Shown here: one piece after another, positions 1 to 5,089 of the stretch
Numbering within the stretch: position 1 is the first letter of the stretch
How the letters are laid out: the number at the start of each line of letters is the position of its first letter
Source of the DNA: an uncultured Brevibacterium sp.
Lineage (GTDB): Bacteria; Actinomycetota; Actinomycetes; Actinomycetales; Brevibacteriaceae
DNA length: 5,089 nt
Assembly (NCBI GenBank): GCA_902489185.1
Contig: CABTZC010000170.1
Span: 1-5,089 of the forward strand
Reading direction: 5' to 3'
Program-made: the position numbers and the translations under genes
Notes under the pieces: model-generated
Databases searched by the model: none
What the model saw: only the letters and a program-made list of their open reading frames with translations
Told to the model about the DNA's origin: nothing

Positions 1-246
1 GAGCGCGCGGTTCGGAAGCGTGTAGTCGGTGTACTCCTTGATTTCGATGTCGAGGCCGGCGTCCTTTGCCAGGTTTTCGTCGACGTACTTCAGGATGTCA
101 CCGTGCGGAACCGGTGAAACACCCACAGTGAGCGTGGTGACGTCGCCGTTCTTCTTACCCACTTCCTGGGATCCGCCACCTGCGAGACCACAACCGGTGA
201 GCAGAAGGCTGGCAGCTGCAACGGCTGCGGCAATGCGGAGTTTCAT
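1..246 (-). CDS. metQ: MetQ-type methionine-binding lipoprotein, N-terminal part (gene runs off the left edge)
   Basis: Substrate-binding lipoprotein of the methionine ABC importer (MetQ/NlpA family). It should be anchored on the outer face of the cytoplasmic membrane and deliver methionine to MetI. Only 82 residues are visible. They open with MKLR, a hydrophobic Ala/Leu stretch, and a lipobox LLLTGC with the lipidated Cys at residue 19, followed by a Gly/Ser-rich linker. From about residue 39 the mature domain begins with TLTVGVSPVPHGDIL, and then KEYTDYTLPNRAL; both match the start of NlpA-family proteins. The ATG at 246 is preceded by AAAGGA about 6 bases upstream, which supports this start. 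It is the third gene after metN and metI, with a 65-bp gap, so it is probably co-transcribed. The ligand is assigned from the family and from the neighbouring NIL-domain ATPase. D-methionine or related compounds are possible. The C-terminal two thirds lie outside the window. Confidence 0.93.
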   Translation of the reverse strand, partial: MKLRIAAAVAAASLLLTGCGLAGGGSQEVGKKNGDVTTLTVGVSPVPHGDILKYVDENLAKDAGLDIEIKEYTDYTLPNRAL

Positions 247-311
247 GTGTTTTCCTTTTCTCTTTGAGTGAAATTTTTGAGGGCGGGCCAGGTGCCCAAA
301 AGCGATGCTCT

Positions 312-974
312 TTACCTGTGGTCCACGGCGTGTGCGATCCGGTCGCCTACGAACTGCAACACGCCAACGAGTGCCACGAGCACGATGATGCATACCAGCA
401 TCGTGTCTCCTTGGTAGCGCTGGTAGCCGTAGGAAATGGCGAGGGCGCCAACACCTCCGCCGCCGGCCGCGCCCGCCATGGCGGTGTAACCAACCAGGGT
501 CACGGTGGTCACGGTGGCTGCCGAAACCAGGCCGGGGAGCGCCTCGGGGATCATGACCTGGCGGATGATCTGTCCGTGGCTTGCCCCCATCATGGTGACG
601 GCTTCGATCTTCCCGGTGGAGACTTCGCGCAATGCCGCTTCAACAAGGCGGGCGTAGAACGGGATCGCGCCTACCGTCAGTGGCACGACCGTTGCGTACC
701 ATCCCAACGCGGTTCCCACCATGAAGCGGGTGAATGGGATGAGAGCGATCATCAGAATGATGAACGGGATCGAACGCCCAATGTCGACGATCGTTGACAG
801 GATCCGGTACAGAACCGGGTTGGGGGACAGGGAGTTCTTGGCTGTGCGCCACAGCAGGATTCCCAATGGCAGTCCCAAGACAACGGAGAACAAGGCTGAC
901 AGCAAGGTCATGAACAGGGTTTCGCAGAATGCGGGCCACAGTTCATTCGCGATGACGGGGTTATTCAGCCACAT
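312..974 (-). CDS. metI: Methionine ABC transporter permease MetI
   Basis: Integral membrane permease of the methionine importer, 220 residues, the usual length for MetI. About five hydrophobic segments are visible, at roughly residues 18-43, 59-82, 94-110, 150-170 and 192-212. The cytoplasmic EAA loop, which docks on the ATPase, runs from about E112 to L149 (starting EAALREV, with the conserved Gly at 130 in MMGAS and ending in IPEALPGLV). A Gly-rich AGAAGGGGVG stretch near residues 167-176 is typical of the family. I chose the ATG at 974 rather than the upstream ATG at 1025. An AAAGGAGG ribosome-binding site sits 7 bases before it, and the protein then starts MWLNNP; the longer version would add 17 polar Arg/Thr-rich residues that overlap metN. 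The start overlaps the metN stop by 14 bp, so translation is probably coupled. Confidence 0.95.
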   Translation of the reverse strand: MWLNNPVIANELWPAFCETLFMTLLSALFSVVLGLPLGILLWRTAKNSLSPNPVLYRILSTIVDIGRSIPFIILMIALIPFTRFMVGTALGWYATVVPLTVGAIPFYARLVEAALREVSTGKIEAVTMMGASHGQIIRQVMIPEALPGLVSAATVTTVTLVGYTAMAGAAGGGGVGALAISYGYQRYQGDTMLVCIIVLVALVGVLQFVGDRIAHAVDHR

Positions 975-2001
975 CGCTGGCCTCCTTTCCGTTGTTGTGG
1001 GTGTTGTCCGCCGAGGTCGTTCCACCTACCGTGTACCCGGCCTGCTGGAGTGCCTGGGAGAGGCGGGGCAGGTCTTCGGGCCGTTGGGTGGAAACGCGCA
1101 GGCGTCCTACTTGCCGGTCGGCGATGACTTCGACGGTGCCGGCTTGGACGGCCGAGATCGGCACCCCAGCCTGCGAGGCAGCTTCGAAGACACCGGAGAC
1201 TGTGCCAGCGCCCGCCTCGGCGCCGGTGACCGAGGTGGCTGGCAGGGCGACTTCCAAGGTCCCTGTGATGTCGGTGCCTTCTGGAAGAGGGATGAGGCTT
1301 TTCGCTAGTGGTGAGGCGGGGTCACTCAGCACACTTTCGAGCGTTCCCGTGTGGGCGATCGTTCCGTCGACGAGGTGGGTAACCGCGTCACAGATTTCTC
1401 GCACAACCGACATTTCGTGGGTGATGATGAGCACGGTGATGCCCAAGCGGTCACGCAAGGAACGCAGGAGTTGCAGGATCTGGCTGGTGGTCTGTGAGTC
1501 CAAAGCCGAGGTGGGCTCATCGCACAGCAAGAGTGAGGGCTCCGTGGCAAGGGCGCGGGCGATACCCACGCGCTGACGCTGACCTCCGGATAGCTGCGCG
1601 GGGTGGTTGTTAGCGCGGTCGGCTAGACCCACGAGCTCGAGGAGTTCTTGTGCCCGTGCCTTGCGCTTGGTTGCCGGGACGCCTGCCACTTTAAGTGGGT
1701 GCTCCACATTGCCTTGTGCGGTCAGGGAGTCCAGAAGGTTCGCGTGCTGGAATACCATGCCGATTGACCGGCGGGCACGCCTCAACCCAGAGGCAGATTG
1801 CCCTGTGATGGCGGTGCCGTCGATGGTGACAGTGCCGCTAGTGGGCGTTTCTAGCCCGGTGATGCATCGAATGAGCGTGGACTTTCCGGCACCCGAACGT
1901 CCCACAATTCCGTGGATCTGACCGTCAGGGATGGTGAGATGAATTCCATCCAGTGCCGGAGTGCCAGCAAATTCTTTGCGAAGATCGCGCAGTTCGATCA
2001 C
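961..2001 (-). CDS. metN: Methionine ABC transporter ATP-binding protein MetN with C-terminal NIL domain
   Basis: Cytoplasmic ATPase that energises methionine uptake through MetI/MetQ. Counting from the GTG at 2001 (346 residues), the ABC motifs are complete: Walker A GRSGAGKS at 34-41, Q-loop Gln at 85, signature LSGGQ at 137-141, Walker B LLLCDEP at 157-163 with catalytic Glu162, and H-loop His195. Residues about 247-325 look like a NIL domain, the methionine-sensing module that in E. coli MetN gives feedback inhibition of transport. A polar tail of about 20 residues follows. The start is a choice. An ATG at 2034 would add 11 residues but has no ribosome-binding site. The GTG at 2001 has AAGGAG 6 bases upstream and begins MIELRDL, as MetN proteins usually do. 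It is the first gene of the metN-metI-metQ operon and diverges from the acyltransferase at 2220. Confidence 0.95.
   Translation of the reverse strand: MIELRDLRKEFAGTPALDGIHLTIPDGQIHGIVGRSGAGKSTLIRCITGLETPTSGTVTIDGTAITGQSASGLRRARRSIGMVFQHANLLDSLTAQGNVEHPLKVAGVPATKRKARAQELLELVGLADRANNHPAQLSGGQRQRVGIARALATEPSLLLCDEPTSALDSQTTSQILQLLRSLRDRLGITVLIITHEMSVVREICDAVTHLVDGTIAHTGTLESVLSDPASPLAKSLIPLPEGTDITGTLEVALPATSVTGAEAGAGTVSGVFEAASQAGVPISAVQAGTVEVIADRQVGRLRVSTQRPEDLPRLSQALQQAGYTVGGTTSADNTHNNGKEASDVAE
981..988 (-). promoter_or_regulatory. Strong ribosome-binding site for metI inside metN
   Basis: Read on the minus strand the sequence is AAAGGAGG, followed by 7 bases and then the metI ATG at 974. It lies within the last codons of metN. 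This decides the metI start and suggests translational coupling of the two subunits. Confidence 0.8.
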
Positions 2002-2007
2002 GTGGTA

Positions 2008-2013
2008 CTCCTT
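2008..2013 (-). promoter_or_regulatory. Ribosome-binding site that selects the GTG start of metN
   Basis: Minus-strand AAGGAG lies 6 bases before the GTG at 2001. The alternative ATG at 2034 has no purine-rich sequence at a suitable distance, and this AAGGAG would fall inside that longer reading frame. The site therefore favours the GTG start. Confidence 0.75.
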
Positions 2014-2068
2014 GTGTGGTTTAGCGTCTTTCATATTGCGGAACGTTGATGCTAAGTGGGGTCGGGTT

Positions 2069-2083
2069 TGTCATGAAATGACA
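2069..2083. promoter_or_regulatory. Perfect palindrome, candidate operator in the metN upstream region
   Basis: TGTCAT-GAA-ATGACA is a perfect 6-bp inverted repeat with a 3-base spacer. It lies 68 bp upstream of the metN GTG and overlaps a weak candidate metN promoter -10. Size and symmetry suit a dimeric repressor or activator. It does not match the Corynebacterium McbR consensus (TAGAC-N6-GTCTA) that I would expect for a methionine regulator there. Its role is inferred from position only. Confidence 0.4.
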
Positions 2084-2108
2084 TAGTGTGACCTGTGACA
2101 CGATCGAA
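2080..2108 (-). promoter_or_regulatory. Weak candidate promoter for the metNIQ operon
   Basis: On the minus strand, TATGTC (2085-2080) could be a -10 and TTCGAT (2108-2103) a -35, with a 17-base spacer. The -35 matches consensus at only half its positions, so this is tentative. If real, transcription would begin about 70 bases before the GTG start, the palindrome at 2069-2083 would cover the -10 and start site, and two GTGAC units would lie in the spacer. Confidence 0.25.
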
Positions 2109-2126
2109 TGTGACATGTGTGACATT
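2088..2126. repeat. Cluster of four GTGAC direct repeats, including a 9-bp tandem repeat
   Basis: GTGAC occurs at 2088-2092, 2095-2099, 2110-2114 and 2119-2123, all in the same orientation. The last two sit in a tandem 9-bp repeat, TGTGACATG then TGTGACATT (2109-2126, 8 of 9 positions identical). Such clustering in a divergent promoter region suggests a multi-subunit regulator binding site. In mycobacteria the response regulator MtrA is reported to bind loosely conserved 9-bp direct repeats with a GTCAC-like core; GTGAC is its complement. That link is only a hypothesis. Confidence 0.5.
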
Positions 2127-2167
2127 TAGAGACGCTCGCAGGGACGAGACAGGGGTGAGTAGGAGAC

Positions 2168-2184
2168 ACGGCCGGGATAGCCGT
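2168..2184. other. Small GC-rich inverted repeat upstream of the acyltransferase
   Basis: ACGGC-CGGGATA-GCCGT forms a 5-bp stem with a 7-base loop, 36 bp before the acyltransferase ATG. There is no T-run on either side, so it is not an obvious terminator. It could be a weak operator or chance. Confidence 0.2.
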
Positions 2185-2200
2185 TCAAGCGTGAGGCACG

Positions 2201-2206
2201 TAGTGT
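2201..2206 (+). promoter_or_regulatory. Possible -10 element very close to the acyltransferase start
   Basis: TAGTGT fits the TAnnnT pattern of a -10 element. Transcription from it would begin about 7 bases later, only a few bases before the ATG at 2220. That would give a near-leaderless mRNA and would explain the missing ribosome-binding site. No good -35 is visible, so this is weak. Confidence 0.2.
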
Positions 2207-2219
2207 TGAATGGTTCATT

Positions 2220-4343
2220 ATGACGACATCGAGGCCAAGCTCTGCGCAACGCTTTAGGCCAGAAATTCAGTTCTTGCGAGCCCTTGCCGTGGTCGCTGTC
2301 GTCGTTTATCACATCAACCCCGCCTGGCTGCCCGGTGGTTTCGTGGGTGTGGATGTGTTCTTCGTAATCTCCGGATTCCTTATTACGGCCGGTATTCTCC
2401 ACCGCATCGAAACCACAGGGCAGTTTTCGCTCATACAGTTTTGGGCGAACCGCGCTCGCAGGATTTTGCCTGCCGCAACAGTGACCATTGTGGTGGTGTC
2501 GATACTGTCGTTGTGGCTGTTACCTCTGACGCGGTTGAAAGATGTGGCTTCGCAGGGGTTTGCTTCGGCGCTATACATTCAGAACTTTGCGCTGGCACGC
2601 CAGTCTGTGGATTACATGGCCGCTGATGCGAAACCCACTCCGTTCCAGCACTTCTGGTCGCTGTCCCTAGAAGAACAGTTCTATGTGGTGTGGCCTCTGC
2701 TGGTTGTGGCGGCTGGTTTGATCGCAGGGCAGGTTCTGCGCCGGTATCCAACGGGCTTTTATCAGCACCGCAGGCGCTTCCGGGCCATCGCGGTGGTGTT
2801 CTTCTCCGTGTTTGTCGCGGTGAGCTTCATTGCCAGCGTGGTCCATGTGGCAAGCGGTGACCCGGCCGCGTACTTCGTGACATGGACACGCCTGTGGGAA
2901 CTAGGAGCCGGTGGGCTATTGGCGTGTGTGCTCATCGAATGGACCTCGCGCCCGTGGTTGCGGCTGGGCCTTCAGTGGTGTGGAATTGCCGCCATCGTGA
3001 TCGGCGCGGTCATGTATTCCGCAGCAACTCCGTTTCCCGGTGTCGCCGCGCTGCTGCCCATCGCTGGGACGGTAGCCGTCATCGCAGCGGGGACGACCTC
3101 GGGCGTGGGGTCCCCAGACCGCGTTATGCGTTTAGCGCCCATCCAACGGGTGGGGGACTGGTCGTATTCCTTGTACTTGTGGCACTTCCCGGTGGTGGTG
3201 TTCGCAGGGGCGCGCATCGACGGAGGCATCACGGCGCTGGGCGGGCTTCTGGTTTTTGCGGTGAGCCTGGCACTGGCGTGTGCGAGCTACTATCTGGTGG
3301 AACGGCCCATTTTGTCGTGGACGTGGCTCAAGACGCGTCATGTTCACACGGTTGTGGGTGCGGTGGCCGTGGCGGCTGTCGGTGCCGTGGTCGCTGTGAT
3401 TCCGGGGTGGGTGAGCGCGCACGAGCTCAGGCAACAGAACCTGCGTGACGATGTGCTGACTGCTCCTACCGTCGATCTGCCTACTCGGTTGGCGCCTGGT
3501 TTCGGGTCGTTGCGCGAGTACGACTACGACGTGTTTTTTGGTGAAGACACAACCATCGAACCCGCTCCCATCAGTGCACGAGAGGGCGAACCACCGTTTC
3601 CAGAGTGCTCCTTTGAGGTGCCCGTGCCGATGTCTGAAAAGCGTACGCGGGACTGTGTGATCGCAGGTTCGGGCGGCGCACGAACGATTGCGGTTGTGGG
3701 GGATTCGCACGCGGCGCAGTGGGTGCCGACCTTGCGTAAGGTGCTTAAGGGCACCGACTGGCGGGTAGTGGTGTACTTGCGTCAGAAGTGCCCGTTTACG
3801 GTGGGCACGTTCAACGCTGAGCGGGCGGGTGACCTGAAGTGTCAGGACGCGAACAAGGATGTTCTGGAGAGGCTGAAAAAGGACCGGCCCGAGGTCGTTC
3901 TCACCTCCGGCCTTGTCCGGGGTGACGCTGTGGCACAAGACGGTGAGAAGACTCCGGGGACGAAGGGGTTTGCGGACGTGTTCCGGGAGCTCAGTGGCGA
4001 AGGTGTCAAGGTTTTGGCTTTTATTGATACGCCCAACCCGCCGGGGGACATGCCTGAGTGCGTGAGTGAGAACATCGACGATCCGTCTGCGTGTGACTTC
4101 AAGCGACGTGAAGCGAAACTGGACGAAGGCACTAACGCAGCCATGCGTGAAGCGGCGCGTGAGGTGCCCAATGTGGAGCTGGTGGAAACGGCTGACGCGT
4201 TTTGCGTTAAGAACGTGTGCCCGGCCGTTGCTGGTTCGCGGCTTGTTTACCGCGACAGCAACCATGTGTCTCCCGCGTATGCAGAAACTTTGGAGCCGTG
4301 GTTAGAGCCAATTATTGACGAAATAATGGACGCTCAGATGTAA
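2220..4343 (+). CDS. Two-domain membrane O-acyltransferase (acyltransferase-3 plus SGNH domain)
   Basis: OafA-type protein of 707 residues, expected to transfer an acyl group (often acetyl) to a surface glycan such as polysaccharide, peptidoglycan or a glycolipid. The donor passes through the membrane domain and the transfer occurs outside. The acyltransferase-3 domain (about 17-370) shows the invariant His31 in VVYHINP, GVDVFFVISGFLIT at 43-56, RARRILP at 78-84, HFWSLSLEEQF at 144-154, SLYLWHFPVVV at 317-327 and YLVERP at 358-363, with about ten hydrophobic segments. A further membrane segment at 376-400 leads to an extracytoplasmic SGNH domain: GDSH at 494-497 (nucleophile Ser496) and DSNH at 679-682 (Asp679, His682). 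Eight Cys, all in this C-terminal part, suggest disulfides. The ATG at 2220 is the only upstream start in frame, since a stop lies at 2178, and no clear ribosome-binding site precedes it. The acceptor cannot be told from sequence. Confidence 0.92.
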   Translation: MTTSRPSSAQRFRPEIQFLRALAVVAVVVYHINPAWLPGGFVGVDVFFVISGFLITAGILHRIETTGQFSLIQFWANRARRILPAATVTIVVVSILSLWLLPLTRLKDVASQGFASALYIQNFALARQSVDYMAADAKPTPFQHFWSLSLEEQFYVVWPLLVVAAGLIAGQVLRRYPTGFYQHRRRFRAIAVVFFSVFVAVSFIASVVHVASGDPAAYFVTWTRLWELGAGGLLACVLIEWTSRPWLRLGLQWCGIAAIVIGAVMYSAATPFPGVAALLPIAGTVAVIAAGTTSGVGSPDRVMRLAPIQRVGDWSYSLYLWHFPVVVFAGARIDGGITALGGLLVFAVSLALACASYYLVERPILSWTWLKTRHVHTVVGAVAVAAVGAVVAVIPGWVSAHELRQQNLRDDVLTAPTVDLPTRLAPGFGSLREYDYDVFFGEDTTIEPAPISAREGEPPFPECSFEVPVPMSEKRTRDCVIAGSGGARTIAVVGDSHAAQWVPTLRKVLKGTDWRVVVYLRQKCPFTVGTFNAERAGDLKCQDANKDVLERLKKDRPEVVLTSGLVRGDAVAQDGEKTPGTKGFADVFRELSGEGVKVLAFIDTPNPPGDMPECVSENIDDPSACDFKRREAKLDEGTNAAMREAAREVPNVELVETADAFCVKNVCPAVAGSRLVYRDSNHVSPAYAETLEPWLEPIIDEIMDAQM

Positions 4344-4347
4344 AGTG

Positions 4348-4376
4348 CTGTGAAGCGGGTTAAGCCACTTCAACAG
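4348..4376 (+). terminator. Hairpin just after the acyltransferase stop, possible terminator
   Basis: CTGTGAAG pairs with CTTCAACAG with one bulged A, and an inner GG/CC can extend the stem around GTTAAG. It starts 5 bases after the TAA at 4341-4343. No U-run follows directly; the first T-rich stretch is at 4402-4412. It is a plausible but atypical intrinsic terminator that could separate the acyltransferase and glycosyltransferase transcripts. Confidence 0.4.
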
Positions 4377-4427
4377 ATTATGCTTGTGAAAAGAGTGTCC
4401 CGTTTTTGTTTGTAAACTTCCTTGTAT

Positions 4428-4441
4428 ATCGTGAACACGAT
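4428..4441. promoter_or_regulatory. Perfect palindrome upstream of the glycosyltransferase
   Basis: ATCGTG-AA-CACGAT is a perfect 6-bp inverted repeat with a 2-base spacer, about 85 bp before the glycosyltransferase ATG. Its right half is part of the ACACGATCG block that also occurs at 2098-2106. It is a candidate operator; the binding protein is unknown. Confidence 0.35.
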
Positions 4442-4449
4442 CGCGTTAG

Positions 4450-4461
4450 TGTGACATGTGT
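4450..4461. repeat. Second copy of the TGTGACATGTGT motif
   Basis: This 12-mer is identical to 2109-2120 in the metN/acyltransferase spacer. In both places ACACGATCG precedes it (2098-2106 and 4435-4443), separated by 2 bases at the first site and 6 at the second. Two shared blocks in the same order in two intergenic regions suggest a common regulator. Confidence 0.5.
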
Positions 4462-4474
4462 AAAGCTCTTACAC
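4458..4474. promoter_or_regulatory. Perfect palindrome overlapping the likely glycosyltransferase promoter
   Basis: GTGTAA-AGCTC-TTACAC is a perfect 6-bp inverted repeat with a 5-base spacer. It overlaps the end of the shared TGTGACATGTGT motif. It also overlaps TACACT at 4470-4475, a plausible -10 hexamer. A regulator bound here would block or remodel transcription toward the glycosyltransferase. No good -35 is found at the right distance for that -10. Confidence 0.4.
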
Positions 4475-4512
4475 TATTTCTTCATGGCCGCGTGTGTCTG
4501 GAGAACTGAAAA

Positions 4513-4545
4513 ATGGAACGACTAGATGACGGTAGAGCTATCTAG
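4513..4545 (+). other. Possible 10-codon leader reading frame overlapping the glycosyltransferase start
   Basis: ATG at 4513 opens a frame encoding MERLDDGRAI and ends at TAG 4543-4545. GGAGAA at 4500-4505 lies 7 bases before this ATG, the best-placed ribosome-binding site in the region. The frame overlaps the first codons of the glycosyltransferase, whose ATG at 4526 is in another frame. It may couple translation of the glycosyltransferase to the leader, or it may be chance. Confidence 0.3.
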
Positions 4546-5089
4546 ATACAAAATTGCTGCCATTGTGCCCTGCCACAATGAGGAAGTGACCGTCCGCAAA
4601 GTCGTCAGTGACTTGAAGTCAGCCGTTCCGTCAATGGATGTGTACGTCTACAACAACAATTCAACAGACCGGACTGTTGAAGAAGCTATTGCGGCAGGCG
4701 CCATCGTTCGTCATGAAGAGCGCCCCGGAAAAGGAAACGTTATTCGGCGGGCATTCGCTGATATCGAAGCCGACATTTATGTCATGGTCGACGGGGATGA
4801 TACGTATGAAGCTTCGCATGTCCCTGACATGATTGAAATGCTGCTGAGCGGGCCTTATGACCACATCTTGGGTGTTCGACGCGAAACAAATTCTGCGTCT
4901 TCATTCCGTGCAGGACACGAGTTTGGCAACCGGATGTTCAATGCCATCACTAGCAAGCTTTTTGGCACCCAAGTCAGCGACATGCTTTCTGGCTACCGGG
5001 TGTTTTTGCGCCGGTTTGTTAAATCTTTCCCGGCGGCGAGTAAGCGATTCGGAATCGAGACGGAACTGACGATCCACCCAATGTCACTC
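4526..5089 (+). CDS. Family 2 glycosyltransferase, polyprenyl-phosphate/DPM-like, N-terminal part (runs off the right edge)
   Basis: GT-A fold glycosyltransferase that should use a nucleotide sugar to glycosylate a lipid carrier or glycolipid at the inner face of the membrane. The 188 visible residues start MTVELSRYKIAAIVPCHNEE, with the family's nucleotide-binding opening at 10-20. VYNNNSTDRT at 41-50 follows, then RPGKGNVIRRAF at 66-77 and the metal-binding DGDD at 89-92. The SDMLSGYRVF block at 151-160 and GIETELTIH at 176-184 resemble dolichol/polyprenyl-phosphate sugar synthases and related cell-wall glycosyltransferases. The ATG at 4526 is the first possible start, because a TAG lies directly before it in frame; only a weak GGAA precedes it. 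GC by hand count is about 52% over 4561-5040, roughly ten points below sampled rows of the acyltransferase gene. It lies 182 bp after that gene and probably has its own promoter. Sugar and acceptor are unknown. Confidence 0.9.
   Translation, partial: MTVELSRYKIAAIVPCHNEEVTVRKVVSDLKSAVPSMDVYVYNNNSTDRTVEEAIAAGAIVRHEERPGKGNVIRRAFADIEADIYVMVDGDDTYEASHVPDMIEMLLSGPYDHILGVRRETNSASSFRAGHEFGNRMFNAITSKLFGTQVSDMLSGYRVFLRRFVKSFPAASKRFGIETELTIHPMSL

Noticed and set aside
285..297. Short GGGC/GCCC hairpin in the metI-metQ gap as a terminator or attenuator
   Set aside because: The stem is only 4 bp. On the minus strand the T-rich stretch is not directly after it, so there is too little to call.
264..797. 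Plus-strand open frame of 177 codons over metI
   Set aside because: It is antisense to a complete, family-matching MetI, is rich in His/Asp/Gly without any recognisable domain, and has no ribosome-binding site; it is a GC-driven shadow.
961..1025. Longer metI starting at the ATG at 1025
   Set aside because: It would add 17 polar residues read out of frame through the end of metN, while a strong ribosome-binding site sits directly before the ATG at 974.
2088..2126. CRISPR-like repeat array
   Set aside because: The repeat unit is only 5-9 bp with irregular short spacing, which fits a transcription-factor site rather than CRISPR.
2002..2219. SAM (S-box) riboswitch in front of metN
   Set aside because: The leader is short and I could not find the conserved S-box core or a terminator hairpin with a U-run. 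The region is better described by palindromes and direct repeats.
2052..2402. Minus-strand open frame of 116 codons between metN and the acyltransferase
   Set aside because: It overlaps the 5' end of the acyltransferase and the repeat-rich promoter region, and its translation has no recognisable domain or plausible ribosome-binding site.
3132..4265. Minus-strand open frame of 377 codons within the acyltransferase gene
   Set aside because: It is wholly antisense to conserved acyltransferase and SGNH coding sequence. Its composition (very rich in His, Arg and Thr) is typical of a reverse-complement shadow.

Overview
The window looks like a chromosomal segment of a moderately high-GC Gram-positive bacterium, most likely an actinomycete (Actinomycetota). 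The reasons are GC-rich third positions, Ala/Val/Gly-rich proteins, use of GTG as a start, and actinobacterial-style acyltransferase and glycosyltransferase genes. I cannot name a genus from sequence alone. It carries no rRNA, tRNA, insertion sequence or CRISPR array.

Left half, minus strand (positions 2001 down to 1): a methionine ABC importer operon in the order metN (ATPase with a C-terminal NIL sensor domain), metI (permease), metQ (substrate-binding lipoprotein, cut off by the window edge). metN and metI overlap by 14 bp, with a strong ribosome-binding site for metI inside the end of metN. metQ follows after 65 bp. Together MetQ captures methionine outside the membrane, MetI forms the channel and MetN powers transport, with the NIL domain as the probable methionine feedback sensor.

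Centre: a 218-bp divergent intergenic region (2002-2219) contains a perfect palindrome, four GTGAC units including a near-perfect 9-bp tandem repeat, and a small hairpin. It separates metN from a plus-strand gene (2220-4343) for a 707-residue membrane O-acyltransferase. That protein has an N-terminal acyltransferase-3 domain and a C-terminal extracytoplasmic SGNH domain, the OafA-type two-domain architecture used to acylate surface glycans.

Right end: a 182-bp AT-richer intergenic region (4344-4525) holds a hairpin after the acyltransferase, two perfect palindromes, and a motif pair shared with the metN/acyltransferase spacer. It also holds a short upstream reading frame that has the best ribosome-binding site in the area. 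It leads into a family 2 glycosyltransferase (4526 to the window edge, 188 residues visible) of the polyprenyl-phosphate/DPM-like type. The acyltransferase and glycosyltransferase could both serve envelope glycan synthesis. The shared upstream motif hints at common regulation, but this is inference.

I see no convincing undescribed multi-gene system. The genes are recognisable families, and the unexplained signal is in the two intergenic regions.
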